A DNA stretch of 64,000 bases from CAWIHK01 sp963835935 (GTDB lineage: Bacteria; Bacteroidota; Ignavibacteria; UBA10030; CAVZMI01): contig CAWIHK010000001.1 of NCBI GenBank assembly GCA_963835935.1, forward strand, positions 620,001-684,000. The letters are read 5' to 3'. Positions 18,052 to 25,919 of the stretch are shown one piece after another. Positions within the stretch are counted from its first letter, which is position 1. Each line of letters starts with the position of its first letter. A model generated the notes under the pieces. That model was not told the DNA's origin and ran no database searches. It saw only the letters and a program-made list of their open reading frames with translations. Both the position numbers and the translations under genes were made by a program.

Positions 18052-18894
18052 CTATCGTATTTTCACCACCCCATCTGCGATCTTCTGGAATCTTTTCATT
18101 ACTAATGCATCATGTCCCGGGATAATCAATGTAGTGTCGGAGACGAGCGTTTTCATTCTTCGCAGTTGCGCGATGTATGCGTTCTGATCGAAGGTCAGCG
18201 GGATCGAAAGAAGGTGGTTGAGATTATAATAGAACCATGAATCGTCGGATGCGAGAAGCACTTTGTCGGTTTTCGAATTGACAAGGAGATGCTGGCTTTC
18301 AAATGTGTGTTTTGAACCGATGAATACGCGGATGCCGGGCATGATCTCTATACTGTCGCCATTAACAAAACGCACTCTTCCATCGAGATTGGCTTTCACA
18401 ATTTTAAGTACATTATCTTTGTCCAAACCACGATTGTCTGCATCTTTTTGCCATGCATCACCGACGAAATATGCATAATCATTTTTTTGTATCCAGACAG
18501 CTGCTTTTGGAAATAAATCCAATCCGCCGATATGATCGTAGTGCGGATGGGTTATGATGATATCGGTGATGTCATCAGGCTTTACATTGAGTTTCCGGAG
18601 GGCAATATCCGGCCGCAAGTAATTTTTAAGAGATGAATTAGGCTTTGTCGTATCGATCACCATTCCGACGTCGACAAGGATTTTTTTCCCATTGTCACCG
18701 TTTAAATACCAGATGTAATAAGAGAATTGCACGCTATCTGCAGTTTTCGCTCCGATTGCGATGTCCGATACTGGGGTGAAGGATTTTTCGGTGCCATACT
18801 CGATGGCATAAATTTTATAGACATTCTGTGTTTGACAGAAAGTGAAAGCAAACGGCATCAGGAGAATTGCTGCGATGATCAATAAAGATTTCAT
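18052..18894 (-). CDS. exported N-acyl-homoserine-lactonase-like metallohydrolase
   Basis: This metallo-beta-lactamase-fold protein of 280 residues has an N-terminal signal peptide (hydrophobic to about residue 19). The dinuclear zinc motif HPHYDHIGG lies at 116-124. Further ligands are in TFESQHLLV, LLASDD and IPGHD. The domain order and the short KILVDVGMV strand match the AHL-lactonase family, but many relatives hydrolyse other esters or lactones. Quorum quenching is therefore only a possibility. Transcribed alone, convergent with the APC permease. Confidence 0.78.
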   Translation of the reverse strand: MKSLLIIAAILLMPFAFTFCQTQNVYKIYAIEYGTEKSFTPVSDIAIGAKTADSVQFSYYIWYLNGDNGKKILVDVGMVIDTTKPNSSLKNYLRPDIALRKLNVKPDDITDIIITHPHYDHIGGLDLFPKAAVWIQKNDYAYFVGDAWQKDADNRGLDKDNVLKIVKANLDGRVRFVNGDSIEIMPGIRVFIGSKHTFESQHLLVNSKTDKVLLASDDSWFYYNLNHLLSIPLTFDQNAYIAQLRRMKTLVSDTTLIIPGHDALVMKRFQKIADGVVKIR

Positions 18895-18996
18895 GTTGGT
18901 TCCGACAATTAATAATTCGAATAAGTGAATTATTTAAACAAGTATTCCATGAAATTTTATCGATAAAATGTGTTAAATGCAACGAGGTTGAGAGAA

Positions 18997-19037
18997 TAAA
19001 AAAGAACAAGCACCCATGTGTGATTGAATGCTTGCTC
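18997..19037 (-). terminator. Rho-independent terminator for the DUF6249-like gene
   Basis: On the minus strand GAGCAAGCA pairs with TGCTTGTTC across a 16-base loop (one G-U pair) and is followed by a run of six T. It lies about 30 bases past the stop of the small membrane protein gene. Confidence 0.7.
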
Positions 19038-19067
19038 TTATTGCAACTTCAAAAATGGATATTACTT

Positions 19068-19448
19068 TTATTCCTTATCTTCCGTTTCTTTAATTTTTTT
19101 TGCCGCAATAATGTAATACACGATAAGTCCGACACCTGAATAAAGAAAAATCAAAGCAGGATATAATCCTCCAATATTATTTTGCATGCTGTAAAAGTTT
19201 TCGAGAATAATGGCAGTGGTGATTGCGAGACCGATCGCGACGGCAATAATACCTAACTTCAAAGAACTTAATTGTGAGTTGGTTGTAAAAGGCTTGATGC
19301 TCTTAGAACGCATCTGTTCGGGTAAAAAACCTTTTTCGATCATACTCATTCGTTCTTTATGACGGTTAGTAAAGAAAATAATTAATACAGCGCCGCACAC
19401 GAAGAAAAAAAGAACTCCTACTATCATTCCACCAATAGCGTCATTCAT
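19068..19448 (-). CDS. small membrane protein, DUF6249-like
   Basis: This 126-residue protein has three hydrophobic segments (about 5-25, 66-85 and 93-113) separated by a cytoplasmic loop. The loop carries NRHKERMSMIEKGFLPE, the hallmark of a family common in Bacteroidota and usually found beside ECF sigma factor genes. Here the sigma gene is indeed divergent, 239 bases away. The family probably has a regulatory or envelope role, but its function is not known. A TAAGGGGG-like site precedes the ATG. Confidence 0.75.
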   Translation of the reverse strand: MNDAIGGMIVGVLFFFVCGAVLIIFFTNRHKERMSMIEKGFLPEQMRSKSIKPFTTNSQLSSLKLGIIAVAIGLAITTAIILENFYSMQNNIGGLYPALIFLYSGVGLIVYYIIAAKKIKETEDKE

Positions 19449-19687
19449 ACTTACCCCCTTAAAAGAGTTTGATTTTTTTGTGACTATAGTTAATGAGTAT
19501 GACCACAGGTTTTGTAATAAGGTTTCAACAAAATGCGGAATTAGGAATTACGAATGCGGAATAATAAAATGGAGAATGAAGACGCTAATTCGTTTATGAT
19601 GAGAGGTTGTTTACAGGGAAGAAAAAACATACATTCTTTTACATCGAAACATTTTCGGGCGAGTTGAGGTCTAATGAATTAAGTGAA

Positions 19688-20269
19688 ATGGCTAAAAACG
19701 ATCAGGAAATAATAAAACTGATAAAAGCCGGCGATGTTTCGGCTTTCAAGGAGCTTGTTGTCCGCTACAAAGACCGCGGGTTCAGCCTAGCTTTGCGGTT
19801 ATTAAAGAACCGTGAAGATGCGGAAGAGGCACTGCAGGATTCATTCTTGCGCGCTTTTCGCGGGCTGGAAGATTTCCGCCAGGATGCAAAATTCGGGACG
19901 TGGTTTTATAGAATTGTCTATAATGTTTGTCTGACAAGAATCGAGCGGGCCTCAACGCTACCGATATTTGATCCGAATGTCGATGATGAGGTTAATGAAT
20001 TACTTGAAATCCCGGCAATGGATGCTTCGCCCGTGGAAGAGTTGGAACAGAAAGAACTCGCCTCGCTTCTTCAGCAGAAGATTAAAACATTACCGGAGCA
20101 GTACAGTGTAGTTCTCTCTCTTTTTTATTTTCAGCAATTGGGATACGAGGAAATCTGTGACGTTCTCGGCCTTCCACTTGGGACTGTGAAGACGCATTTA
20201 TTTCGAGCTCGGACTATGCTCTACCATTCGCTGATGCATTTATATAGCAGTAAGGAGCAGTTGTTATGA
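19688..20269 (+). CDS. ECF-type RNA polymerase sigma factor
   Basis: The protein has about 193 residues. Region 2 spans about 20-85 (AFKELVVRYKDRGFSLALRL, then NREDAEEALQDSFLRAF, then KFGTWFYRIVYNVCL). Region 4 spans about 125-180 (LPEQYSVVLSLFYFQQLGYE, then EICDVLGLPLGTVKTHLFRA). There is no region 1 or 3. The ATG at MAKNDQE was chosen; a TTG 27 codons earlier would add an atypical leader. It overlaps the anti-sigma gene by four bases, so the two are coexpressed and probably form a membrane-controlled switch. Confidence 0.9.
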   Translation: MAKNDQEIIKLIKAGDVSAFKELVVRYKDRGFSLALRLLKNREDAEEALQDSFLRAFRGLEDFRQDAKFGTWFYRIVYNVCLTRIERASTLPIFDPNVDDEVNELLEIPAMDASPVEELEQKELASLLQQKIKTLPEQYSVVLSLFYFQQLGYEEICDVLGLPLGTVKTHLFRARTMLYHSLMHLYSSKEQLL

Positions 20270-20832
20270 ACCATCTCAATAATATTATAATTCAGGAATT
20301 ACTGGACGACAATTTGACCGGACTAGAGCGTGAAGCCGCGATGAGTCATCTTGCGGAATGTGAAAAGTGCGCATGCGCTTTCGCAAAATTAAAAATACTC
20401 GATGGGGCTCTTCGTTCAGAATCTCTTGAAACAACATCGATGCGATTTGTTGACGAAGTAATGAAAAGGATTGACGCCATTGTATATCCTGCGCCGGCGA
20501 AGACGACAAATAAATATTGGAGCTATTTTGCGAATATAATTGCATTACTGATATTGGCCGGCATCATTTACAGTTCCAATATTATCATGAGAGAATACAC
20601 ACCGTCGCGAAGCACGCAAGTAAGTCCGACGAACATTATTCCTGAGAATCGACAGGTTCATCAATACGCAAAAACAATCTGGGATTCAATAACGAGCGGG
20701 ACGCAAATTGTTGTATCTATTTTTTCTTCGAAAAATCCATTTTCATTTTGGCTCATTGCCATATTTGCACTCTGCGGGATATTTATTGTGGACTGGCTGG
20801 TGGGGCGAAGGATATTACATTTGAGGATGTGA
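20266..20832 (+). CDS. zinc-finger anti-sigma factor, membrane bound
   Basis: The 188-residue protein has an N-terminal anti-sigma zinc-finger (zf-HC2) motif with His28, Cys32 and Cys35 in SHLAECEKC. The first membrane helix spans about residues 85-105 (YFANIIALLILAGIIYSSNI), then a variable periplasmic segment, then a second hydrophobic segment at about 160-180. This fits a factor that holds the cognate ECF sigma at the membrane until signalled. Coupled to the upstream sigma gene by ATGA overlap. Confidence 0.85.
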   Translation: MNHLNNIIIQELLDDNLTGLEREAAMSHLAECEKCACAFAKLKILDGALRSESLETTSMRFVDEVMKRIDAIVYPAPAKTTNKYWSYFANIIALLILAGIIYSSNIIMREYTPSRSTQVSPTNIIPENRQVHQYAKTIWDSITSGTQIVVSIFSSKNPFSFWLIAIFALCGIFIVDWLVGRRILHLRM

Positions 20833-20909
20833 AGAAGAGATGCTAGGGTTAGCACACTTCTCCATGAGAAGGTTGGTTAACCACAAACTTTTTTATTTTC
20901 TCATTATCA

Positions 20910-21146
20910 TTATGAGTTCGAATAGTGCGAGGAATATTTATCAAGTAAAATTCTAATCACTTTTTGATATTGACTTCCATGTTTGTTTGCTATTTTCTTA
21001 AAGAATTCAATACTCGATTTGCTCAAATTCAGCGTGACTTTCACATTATTTTCTTTAAATACGAGTTCATCCGGGCTTGGTAGAAAGTCCTTTATGACTT
21101 CAACTTTTCCAATCTTCTCATTCGTGTATTTTATTTTCTTTTTCAT
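20910..21146 (-). CDS. brnA: BrnA antitoxin
   Basis: This 78-residue protein has a C-terminal ribbon-helix-helix segment: NVKVTLNLSKSSIEFFKKIA, then NKHGSQYQKVIRILLDKYSSH. The strand VKVTLNLS is the DNA-binding ribbon. The N-terminal half (DFLPSPDELVF) is the BrnT-binding part typical of BrnA. It follows brnT on the same strand and overlaps it by 29 bases. It should neutralise BrnT and repress the operon. Confidence 0.85.
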   Translation of the reverse strand: MKKKIKYTNEKIGKVEVIKDFLPSPDELVFKENNVKVTLNLSKSSIEFFKKIANKHGSQYQKVIRILLDKYSSHYSNS

Positions 21147-21414
21147 AAATTTGTTTTCCTTTCCTCCAATATCCGGCCCCTATAATTCTTATCTTATTAT
21201 TTCTAAATGTAAATCGTATTGTTACTATATTATTATTTTCAATTTTCCCGAAACAATAAAACCTTTCTTCATTTCTGCTATGTTCTAAATCCTTTGCTAT
21301 TATTCTTTTCGGATCAGCAAAAACGTATTGAACTTCTTCAAAAGATAGGTGATGTTTCTTTTGATTTATCTTATTCTTGGTTTCGTCCCATTCGAAAGTA
21401 ATGTTTATGGCCAT
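21118..21414 (-). CDS. brnT: BrnT ribonuclease toxin
   Basis: This 98-residue protein carries the BrnT signature: FEWDETKNKINQKKHHLSFE near the N-terminus, then VFADPKRI, an HSRNEERFYCFGKI segment, VTIRFTF and IRIIGAGYWRKGKQIYEK. BrnT is a RelE-fold RNase that halts translation and is controlled by BrnA, encoded by the overlapping downstream gene. All blocks are intact, so this is the one toxin-antitoxin pair in the window that looks complete. Confidence 0.88.
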   Translation of the reverse strand: MAINITFEWDETKNKINQKKHHLSFEEVQYVFADPKRIIAKDLEHSRNEERFYCFGKIENNNIVTIRFTFRNNKIRIIGAGYWRKGKQIYEKENKIHE

Positions 21415-21715
21415 TCTGTTCTCTCATATCCGTGTTGTAATATACATACTTTAATATGGTTTTCCAACCATATTAATTTTATCATTTAACGGATGGTAAT
21501 TTCGATGTCGTAGAATCAAAAACTCCGTCCGGCAGAACGACTTTATGTAATGCGCCGAAGACATATCGAAGGGGACTGCGGAAGTTTGCTTTGTAACATA
21601 GGTGAATGTAGCTAAACGTCTCGGCGTTCTTCATGGTCACTTGAGTTTGTGTTCTTCTCACCCTTACGTTTTTCAGTGGGGGTGCGGAGGAGCGGCAGGT
21701 TAAATGGTGCATCAG
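21415..21715. other. Intergenic region between brnT and the HNH-repeat gene
   Basis: Holds a perfect inverted repeat ATATGGTT...AACCATAT around 21457-21475, which may lie in the brnTA promoter. A 35-residue plus-strand frame (DGNFDVVESKTPSGRTTLCN...) resembles a gene remnant but matches no family I know. A 76-codon minus-strand frame across it is judged spurious. Confidence 0.4.
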
Positions 21716-22555
21716 TTATTTGCCGTATTGGTGATTTGAGAGAAACTTTAACTGAGATTTCAGTTCAAGTACTTCAATCGGACAATTTGGCCAATCGTGA
21801 ATCCAACATACAATAAGGTCACAATCATCAGGTTGGTGTCCATGTTCCTTAAAATTGCTGCTTAGATATTCAAATTCGATACGAACGTGTTCCCATCTTT
21901 GCCTTTGTTGATCGACGCAACGCTTGCCTTCACAATCTGGATAATCAGTTCTAAGAGACTCGATGAGAAAACCCAATTCACGGCTAATCATTCCAAACAA
22001 ATAAACAACACCCTGTTCATTGATTGGAGCAAAGCGCAGTCCTCGAAAATCGATTGGCTCGCCGAATTGAATCTTCTTGCGTCGTTGCGTATCTACGGAT
22101 TTGGTAGTTTGCGGGAAAACTAAATGGTTACCCAGTCGTTGTGGTGCTTCTTGAGGAGACATATCGGCTGGATTGCTTGAAGCCTTAGGGAAACCATATT
22201 GGGCAAACGCTATTTTGCAGGCATTTCCAAACGAATTCCAACGAGATATATATGGTTTTGCGCTAAATCGACCCTTGGAAAGCATCTGAGATATACTTGG
22301 TGTTTTTCCGATTTCTTTAGTCAAACGAATGATTTCCCTAAGAAGTTCATCGTCAGGAATTTTGACTCGTTTTGGTAGTGGTGCAGATTTCAGATTTGCT
22401 GCTCTCAGTGCTTCTTTCCACGATCCAAATGTATTCCATACTGTGCCTATCGATACTCGGCTATGTATTTTGAATTGACGTTGGCTTAGCTCTGAGGTCT
22501 TCAGGAATTCAGCTACGCGTTGAATCTCCGCTATGAGTTTTTCTTTCTTATCCAT
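21716..22555 (-). CDS. protein with homing-endonuclease-associated repeats and a nuclease-like C-terminal domain
   Basis: The protein has about 279 residues. The N-terminal half holds two copies of the HNH_repeat (homing endonuclease associated repeat): VSIGTVWNTFGSWKEALRAANL, and FSAKPYISRWNSFGNACKIA about 60 residues later. Both end in the SW-x-A-L-x-A-x-L or equivalent pattern and are thought to bind DNA. The C-terminal half is conserved in style, with IEFEYLSSNFKEHGH followed by DDCDLIVCWIHDW and CPIEVLELK. This layout of E, D and ELK is compatible with a PD-(D/E)XK nuclease core, though that is my inference. The ATG was chosen over a TTG eight codons upstream. It sits between brnTA and a tRNA gene. 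Confidence 0.72.
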   Translation of the reverse strand: MDKKEKLIAEIQRVAEFLKTSELSQRQFKIHSRVSIGTVWNTFGSWKEALRAANLKSAPLPKRVKIPDDELLREIIRLTKEIGKTPSISQMLSKGRFSAKPYISRWNSFGNACKIAFAQYGFPKASSNPADMSPQEAPQRLGNHLVFPQTTKSVDTQRRKKIQFGEPIDFRGLRFAPINEQGVVYLFGMISRELGFLIESLRTDYPDCEGKRCVDQQRQRWEHVRIEFEYLSSNFKEHGHQPDDCDLIVCWIHDWPNCPIEVLELKSQLKFLSNHQYGK

Positions 22556-22664
22556 AATAGTATCTTGAATCGAGCCCAACTAGATGCGCTGTCCAATAAT
22601 TTTTATGTCGTCCTTGAAAATCCACAAACATAACCTGTCTATTTTGGTATAAAATTATTTATTT

Positions 22665-22700
22665 CAAATAAAGAAACGAGTTGGCAAAAATGCCAACTCG
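22665..22700 (-). terminator. Rho-independent terminator downstream of tRNA-Gly
   Basis: CGAGTTGGCA and TGCCAACTCG form a perfect 10-bp stem with a four-base loop. On the minus strand it is followed by TTTCTTTATTTG. It lies about 55 bases after the tRNA 3' end. Confidence 0.8.
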
Positions 22701-22754
22701 CCACTAGATCACAGCCACTTTCTTATTCTTCAAGCTACATTATACAAACTCTAG

Positions 22755-22826
<72 letters not shown>

Positions 22827-22881
22827 AAATGAAAAAATGCAATGCTAATATAACATACCTATTTTCTAATTTCAAGCATTT

Positions 22882-23847
22882 CTAATTCATAATTTCAAAG
22901 TCATCCTCCACTTTCCAGCTTTTTTTATCCAAATCTAAAGCCACCATCTGTAATCGAAGTCCGTTTTCTCCAATTATCAATCTGCAAAAATGAAATGGCC
23001 TGATAGCCGGACCGTTAAATAAATCGTTATGTTTTCGAGTTTTAATATTCGTATTCAATTCCTGCCGCGGGCCGCCGCCGCCGCCGGTTACGATGAATGT
23101 TTTACCGTGGTCGAGAAAATGTTCGTAGGAATGACAATGTCCGGTGAAAAATATTTTTGTTTTTGAATTTTTAATAAATGGTTCGGCAAAATAATATTGG
23201 ACGTCTTTACTATCCGACACTATCGTGCTGTTGGTAAATGGCGGATGATGACAGCAAACTATAATTGCCGAAATCGTAGAATCATTTTGAAAAGCGTCGA
23301 GAGTTTGCCTGTACCATGAATTTTGTGCGTCGACTTCAGCTGTTGTTAATCTAGAAATATTCGAGTTTAGAAGAATAAACGCAAGATTCCTGAAACGGAA
23401 TGAATCCCACGTGCGGCGGTTTTGGTGGGGAAAATGATTGTAGAAATTTGTAAGTCCTGGTTTCTTGTTGATCCGGTCATGATTTCCAGGAACTGCGAAG
23501 ACAGGAATATTCCGGGCGTGTATCTCTTTTGTCACGTCGTCAAAATATTTCCAATCTTCCTTATCTTTCCCATTGGAAACCAAATCGCCGAGAATGATCA
23601 GAAACGCGGGATCTTCTTTCGCAATTTCATCAATTGCCATTTGCCGGGCGTTATCATTCTGCTCTCTCAAGAAAAGTCGTTCCCAAAAACCGGTTCTTTG
23701 AGTATCGCCGATAAGAATTATCGTATCTTTTTGTTCGCGGCCGGTTAGATTTCCGGAGAATGAATTTAAACTTTGTCCATTCAGAGACGCCGAATAGAGA
23801 AGAAGTACGGCAAAGAAAAGAAAGATGTGTTTGATCTTCTTTTTCAT
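22882..23847 (-). CDS. exported calcineurin-like metallophosphoesterase
   Basis: The 321-residue protein starts with a signal peptide (hydrophobic 8-20, NGQ cleavage region). Metal-binding motifs are in order: LIGDTQ with Asp48, LGDLVSNG with Asp88, PGNHDR at about 120-125, CHHPPF near 200 and GHCHSYEH near 236. This is a complete two-metal centre. The glycine-rich GGGGGPRQELN segment precedes the C-terminal strands. Likely periplasmic or outer-surface phosphoesterase with unknown substrate. Transcribed alone, divergent from the aspartokinase gene. Confidence 0.85.
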   Translation of the reverse strand: MKKKIKHIFLFFAVLLLYSASLNGQSLNSFSGNLTGREQKDTIILIGDTQRTGFWERLFLREQNDNARQMAIDEIAKEDPAFLIILGDLVSNGKDKEDWKYFDDVTKEIHARNIPVFAVPGNHDRINKKPGLTNFYNHFPHQNRRTWDSFRFRNLAFILLNSNISRLTTAEVDAQNSWYRQTLDAFQNDSTISAIIVCCHHPPFTNSTIVSDSKDVQYYFAEPFIKNSKTKIFFTGHCHSYEHFLDHGKTFIVTGGGGGPRQELNTNIKTRKHNDLFNGPAIRPFHFCRLIIGENGLRLQMVALDLDKKSWKVEDDFEIMN

Positions 23848-24155
23848 ATTGATTTAATATACAAACCTTCTGATCGGAACGCAACGGAATGTCGTGATAC
23901 ACCTTGTTTGCAATGCAAATTATTCTTAAGATATTATTGTTGGTACATTTTGTTCCAGAAAACCGATTTGTTTGTTGAACACTCGTGCCGTGATTTCGAT
24001 ATGGATAAGAAGAAAATTTTGTGACTGAAGGATCTCAAGTAGGAAAAGGTGAATTGCTCATCGAATTCGAATAGTAGGATTCGCGTGCATTCATCTCAAT
24101 CTGATGAGTGAAAGAAACTAGGAAAGTGAATCGAGAAAAACGGAGTTAGAGAGCA
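23848..24155 (+). other. Divergent promoter region and lysC leader
   Basis: This roughly 300-base region lies between the phosphoesterase gene (minus) and the aspartokinase gene (plus). I looked for the core of a lysine riboswitch and did not find it, nor a leader peptide rich in Lys or Thr. The only notable signal is a GGAG/GAGAG site just ahead of the aspartokinase ATG. Confidence 0.4.
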
Positions 24156-25511
24156 ATGATCGTCATGAAATTCGGCGGCACATCGGTGGAAGATGCCGCA
24201 GCGATTCGTCAGGTTTCGGACATTATCCGAACGCAAGTTCATAGGAAGCCTGTTGTTGTCGTGTCTGCAATCGCTGAAGCGACAAATCAATTATTGCATT
24301 GTGCATCCCTAGCAACAGAAGGAAAAATAGGCCAAGTGCAAACACTGACCGATGAATTACGTCGTCGGCATGATCGTATAGTTAAAGAATTATTAGGTTC
24401 GAATCCTGAGACTGTCGGATTATCGGGATTGATTGATTCTGTAATGGATGATTTGCTGACGTTAAGCAAAGGGCTTGCAATCCTCGGCGAGTTGACACCA
24501 CGATCGATTGACGCATTCACATCTGTCGGCGAACGGCTTTCTTCAGCAATTCTTGCAGTGTACCTTAACGCAAAAGGAATACAGGCAGAACTGTTGAGTG
24601 CGCGATCATTCATGATTACCGACAATAGTTTCACAAAGGCAGTCCCGCTCTTTAATGAAATTCAAAAACGGATTCCGGAAAAAATTATTCCTCATATCAA
24701 TAATGGAAAAGTAGTAGTCACTCAGGGATTTATCGGATCGACTATCGATGGAATCACAACGACTCTTGGGCGCGGCGGATCGGATTATTCAGCGGCGATT
24801 ATCGGCGCTGCGATCGGAGTTGAAGAAATTCAAATTTGGACAGATGTCGATGGTGTGATGACGGCCGATCCGTCGTTGATAAAGGAAGCAAAACAAATTC
24901 CGGAAATGACATTCGACGAGGCCGCGGAACTGGCATACTTCGGAGCAAAAGTGCTTCATCCGGCTACAGTACAGCCGGCAATTGAAAAAAATATTCCTGT
25001 GCTCGTGCTCAATTCAAAACGCCCTGGAGCAGGAGGGACAAAAATACAAAAGGAAGGGAATGGGAAAACTTTAGTAAAGTCAATCGCCTACAAAGAAGGA
25101 ATCACCGTTATCAACGTAAGAAGTACACGCATGCTTATGCAAAGCGGTTTTCTGACAAAATTATTCGACGTGTTCAGCAAACATAATGTAAGTATAGATG
25201 TCGTGGCAACATCCGAAGTAACAGTTTCATTGACTGTGGACAATCCTGCCGGACTGGATGCACTAATTCCCGATCTGGAAAATTTTGCTACAGTTCAGAC
25301 TCACAAAGGGAAAGCGATTGTCTGCATCGTCGGCGAAAGAATAAAATACACACCAGGAATTGCGGCGCAGGTATTCTCAGCTCTGCAGAAAGCAGGGATC
25401 AACGTCGAAGTTATTTCGCTTGGGGGATCCGATATCAGCCTTACTCTTGTAATTAACGAATCCGAAATCGAGCATGCGGTAAGAGCATTGCATAATGCAT
25501 TTTTCTCGTAA
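24156..25511 (+). CDS. lysC: aspartate kinase, lysine-sensitive type III
   Basis: It phosphorylates aspartate, opening the pathway to lysine, threonine and methionine. The N-terminal kinase domain shows KFGGTSVEDAAAI, the nucleotide loop TLGRGGSDYSAAIIGAA and WTDVDGVMTADPSLI. The C-terminal part has two ACT repeats (ITVINVRSTRMLMQSGFLTK and CIVGERIKYTPGIAAQVFSA) for feedback control. Its 451 residues and the single catalytic unit match LysC-type monofunctional enzymes. The exact effector cannot be read from sequence. Monocistronic. Confidence 0.93.
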   Translation: MIVMKFGGTSVEDAAAIRQVSDIIRTQVHRKPVVVVSAIAEATNQLLHCASLATEGKIGQVQTLTDELRRRHDRIVKELLGSNPETVGLSGLIDSVMDDLLTLSKGLAILGELTPRSIDAFTSVGERLSSAILAVYLNAKGIQAELLSARSFMITDNSFTKAVPLFNEIQKRIPEKIIPHINNGKVVVTQGFIGSTIDGITTTLGRGGSDYSAAIIGAAIGVEEIQIWTDVDGVMTADPSLIKEAKQIPEMTFDEAAELAYFGAKVLHPATVQPAIEKNIPVLVLNSKRPGAGGTKIQKEGNGKTLVKSIAYKEGITVINVRSTRMLMQSGFLTKLFDVFSKHNVSIDVVATSEVTVSLTVDNPAGLDALIPDLENFATVQTHKGKAIVCIVGERIKYTPGIAAQVFSALQKAGINVEVISLGGSDISLTLVINESEIEHAVRALHNAFFS

Positions 25512-25863
25512 GGAACGACCTAATTTTTCTCAACTTCACAAGAGACGTATGATTACAAATTCGTACAAATTAAGTTAATAATGTCACTTTCTTTCTCGAA
25601 AGAAAGTGACTGAAAGAAAGGTTGACAAAATCACAACCCACACGAAATGGCTTCCAACGCACGCAAACTAATTGCTGTACAAACCCGTCGATCTCGGCCT
25701 CATCAGGTCGATAACGAATCTATCGAAATCGAATATAAGCCTCGATCGAAACGCGCGAGATTACACCCACGCACTCCTGCCCTTCTTCCCGCCACTCGCC
25801 AGCGATTTTGTCGCGGAAAATTATTTATCATATATCCTAACATCATGATCGATAGAAAAATAA
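25512..25863 (+). other. Intergenic region between lysC and clpC
   Basis: The stretch contains a perfect 13-bp inverted repeat and, further on, a 73-codon frame rich in Arg and Pro (starting MASNARKLIAVQTRR) that has no family resemblance and no ribosome binding site. I do not call it a gene. The sequence is convergent space between two genes. Confidence 0.45.
25583..25610. repeat. Perfect inverted repeat downstream of lysC
   Basis: GTCACTTTCTTTC and GAAAGAAAGTGAC are exact complements separated by two bases. No U-run follows on the plus strand, so it is not a standard terminator for lysC, though it could pause polymerase or protect the mRNA end. Confidence 0.6.
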
Positions 25864-25894
25864 AATAAAAAAGCCGGCTCAATGAGGCCGGCTT
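25864..25894 (-). terminator. Rho-independent terminator of clpC
   Basis: AAGCCGGC and GCCGGCTT form a GC-rich 8-bp stem with an eight-base loop. On the minus strand a T-rich run (TTTTTTATTTT) follows. It lies about 25 bases beyond the clpC stop. Confidence 0.88.
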
Positions 25895-25919
25895 CTAAGC
25901 CAATAATCATCGCGTTCTG

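Noticed and set aside
21482..21712. 76-codon minus-strand frame beside the HNH-repeat gene
   Set aside because: Composition and lack of any family pattern suggest a chance frame. The plus strand shows an equally weak remnant.
23848..24155. Possible lysine riboswitch ahead of the aspartokinase gene
   Set aside because: None of the conserved core segments could be found, and there is no terminator or sequester hairpin.
25647..25868. 73-codon plus-strand frame between lysC and clpC
   Set aside because: It has no ribosome binding site, has odd Arg/Pro-rich composition and no recognisable family, and it runs up to the clpC terminator.
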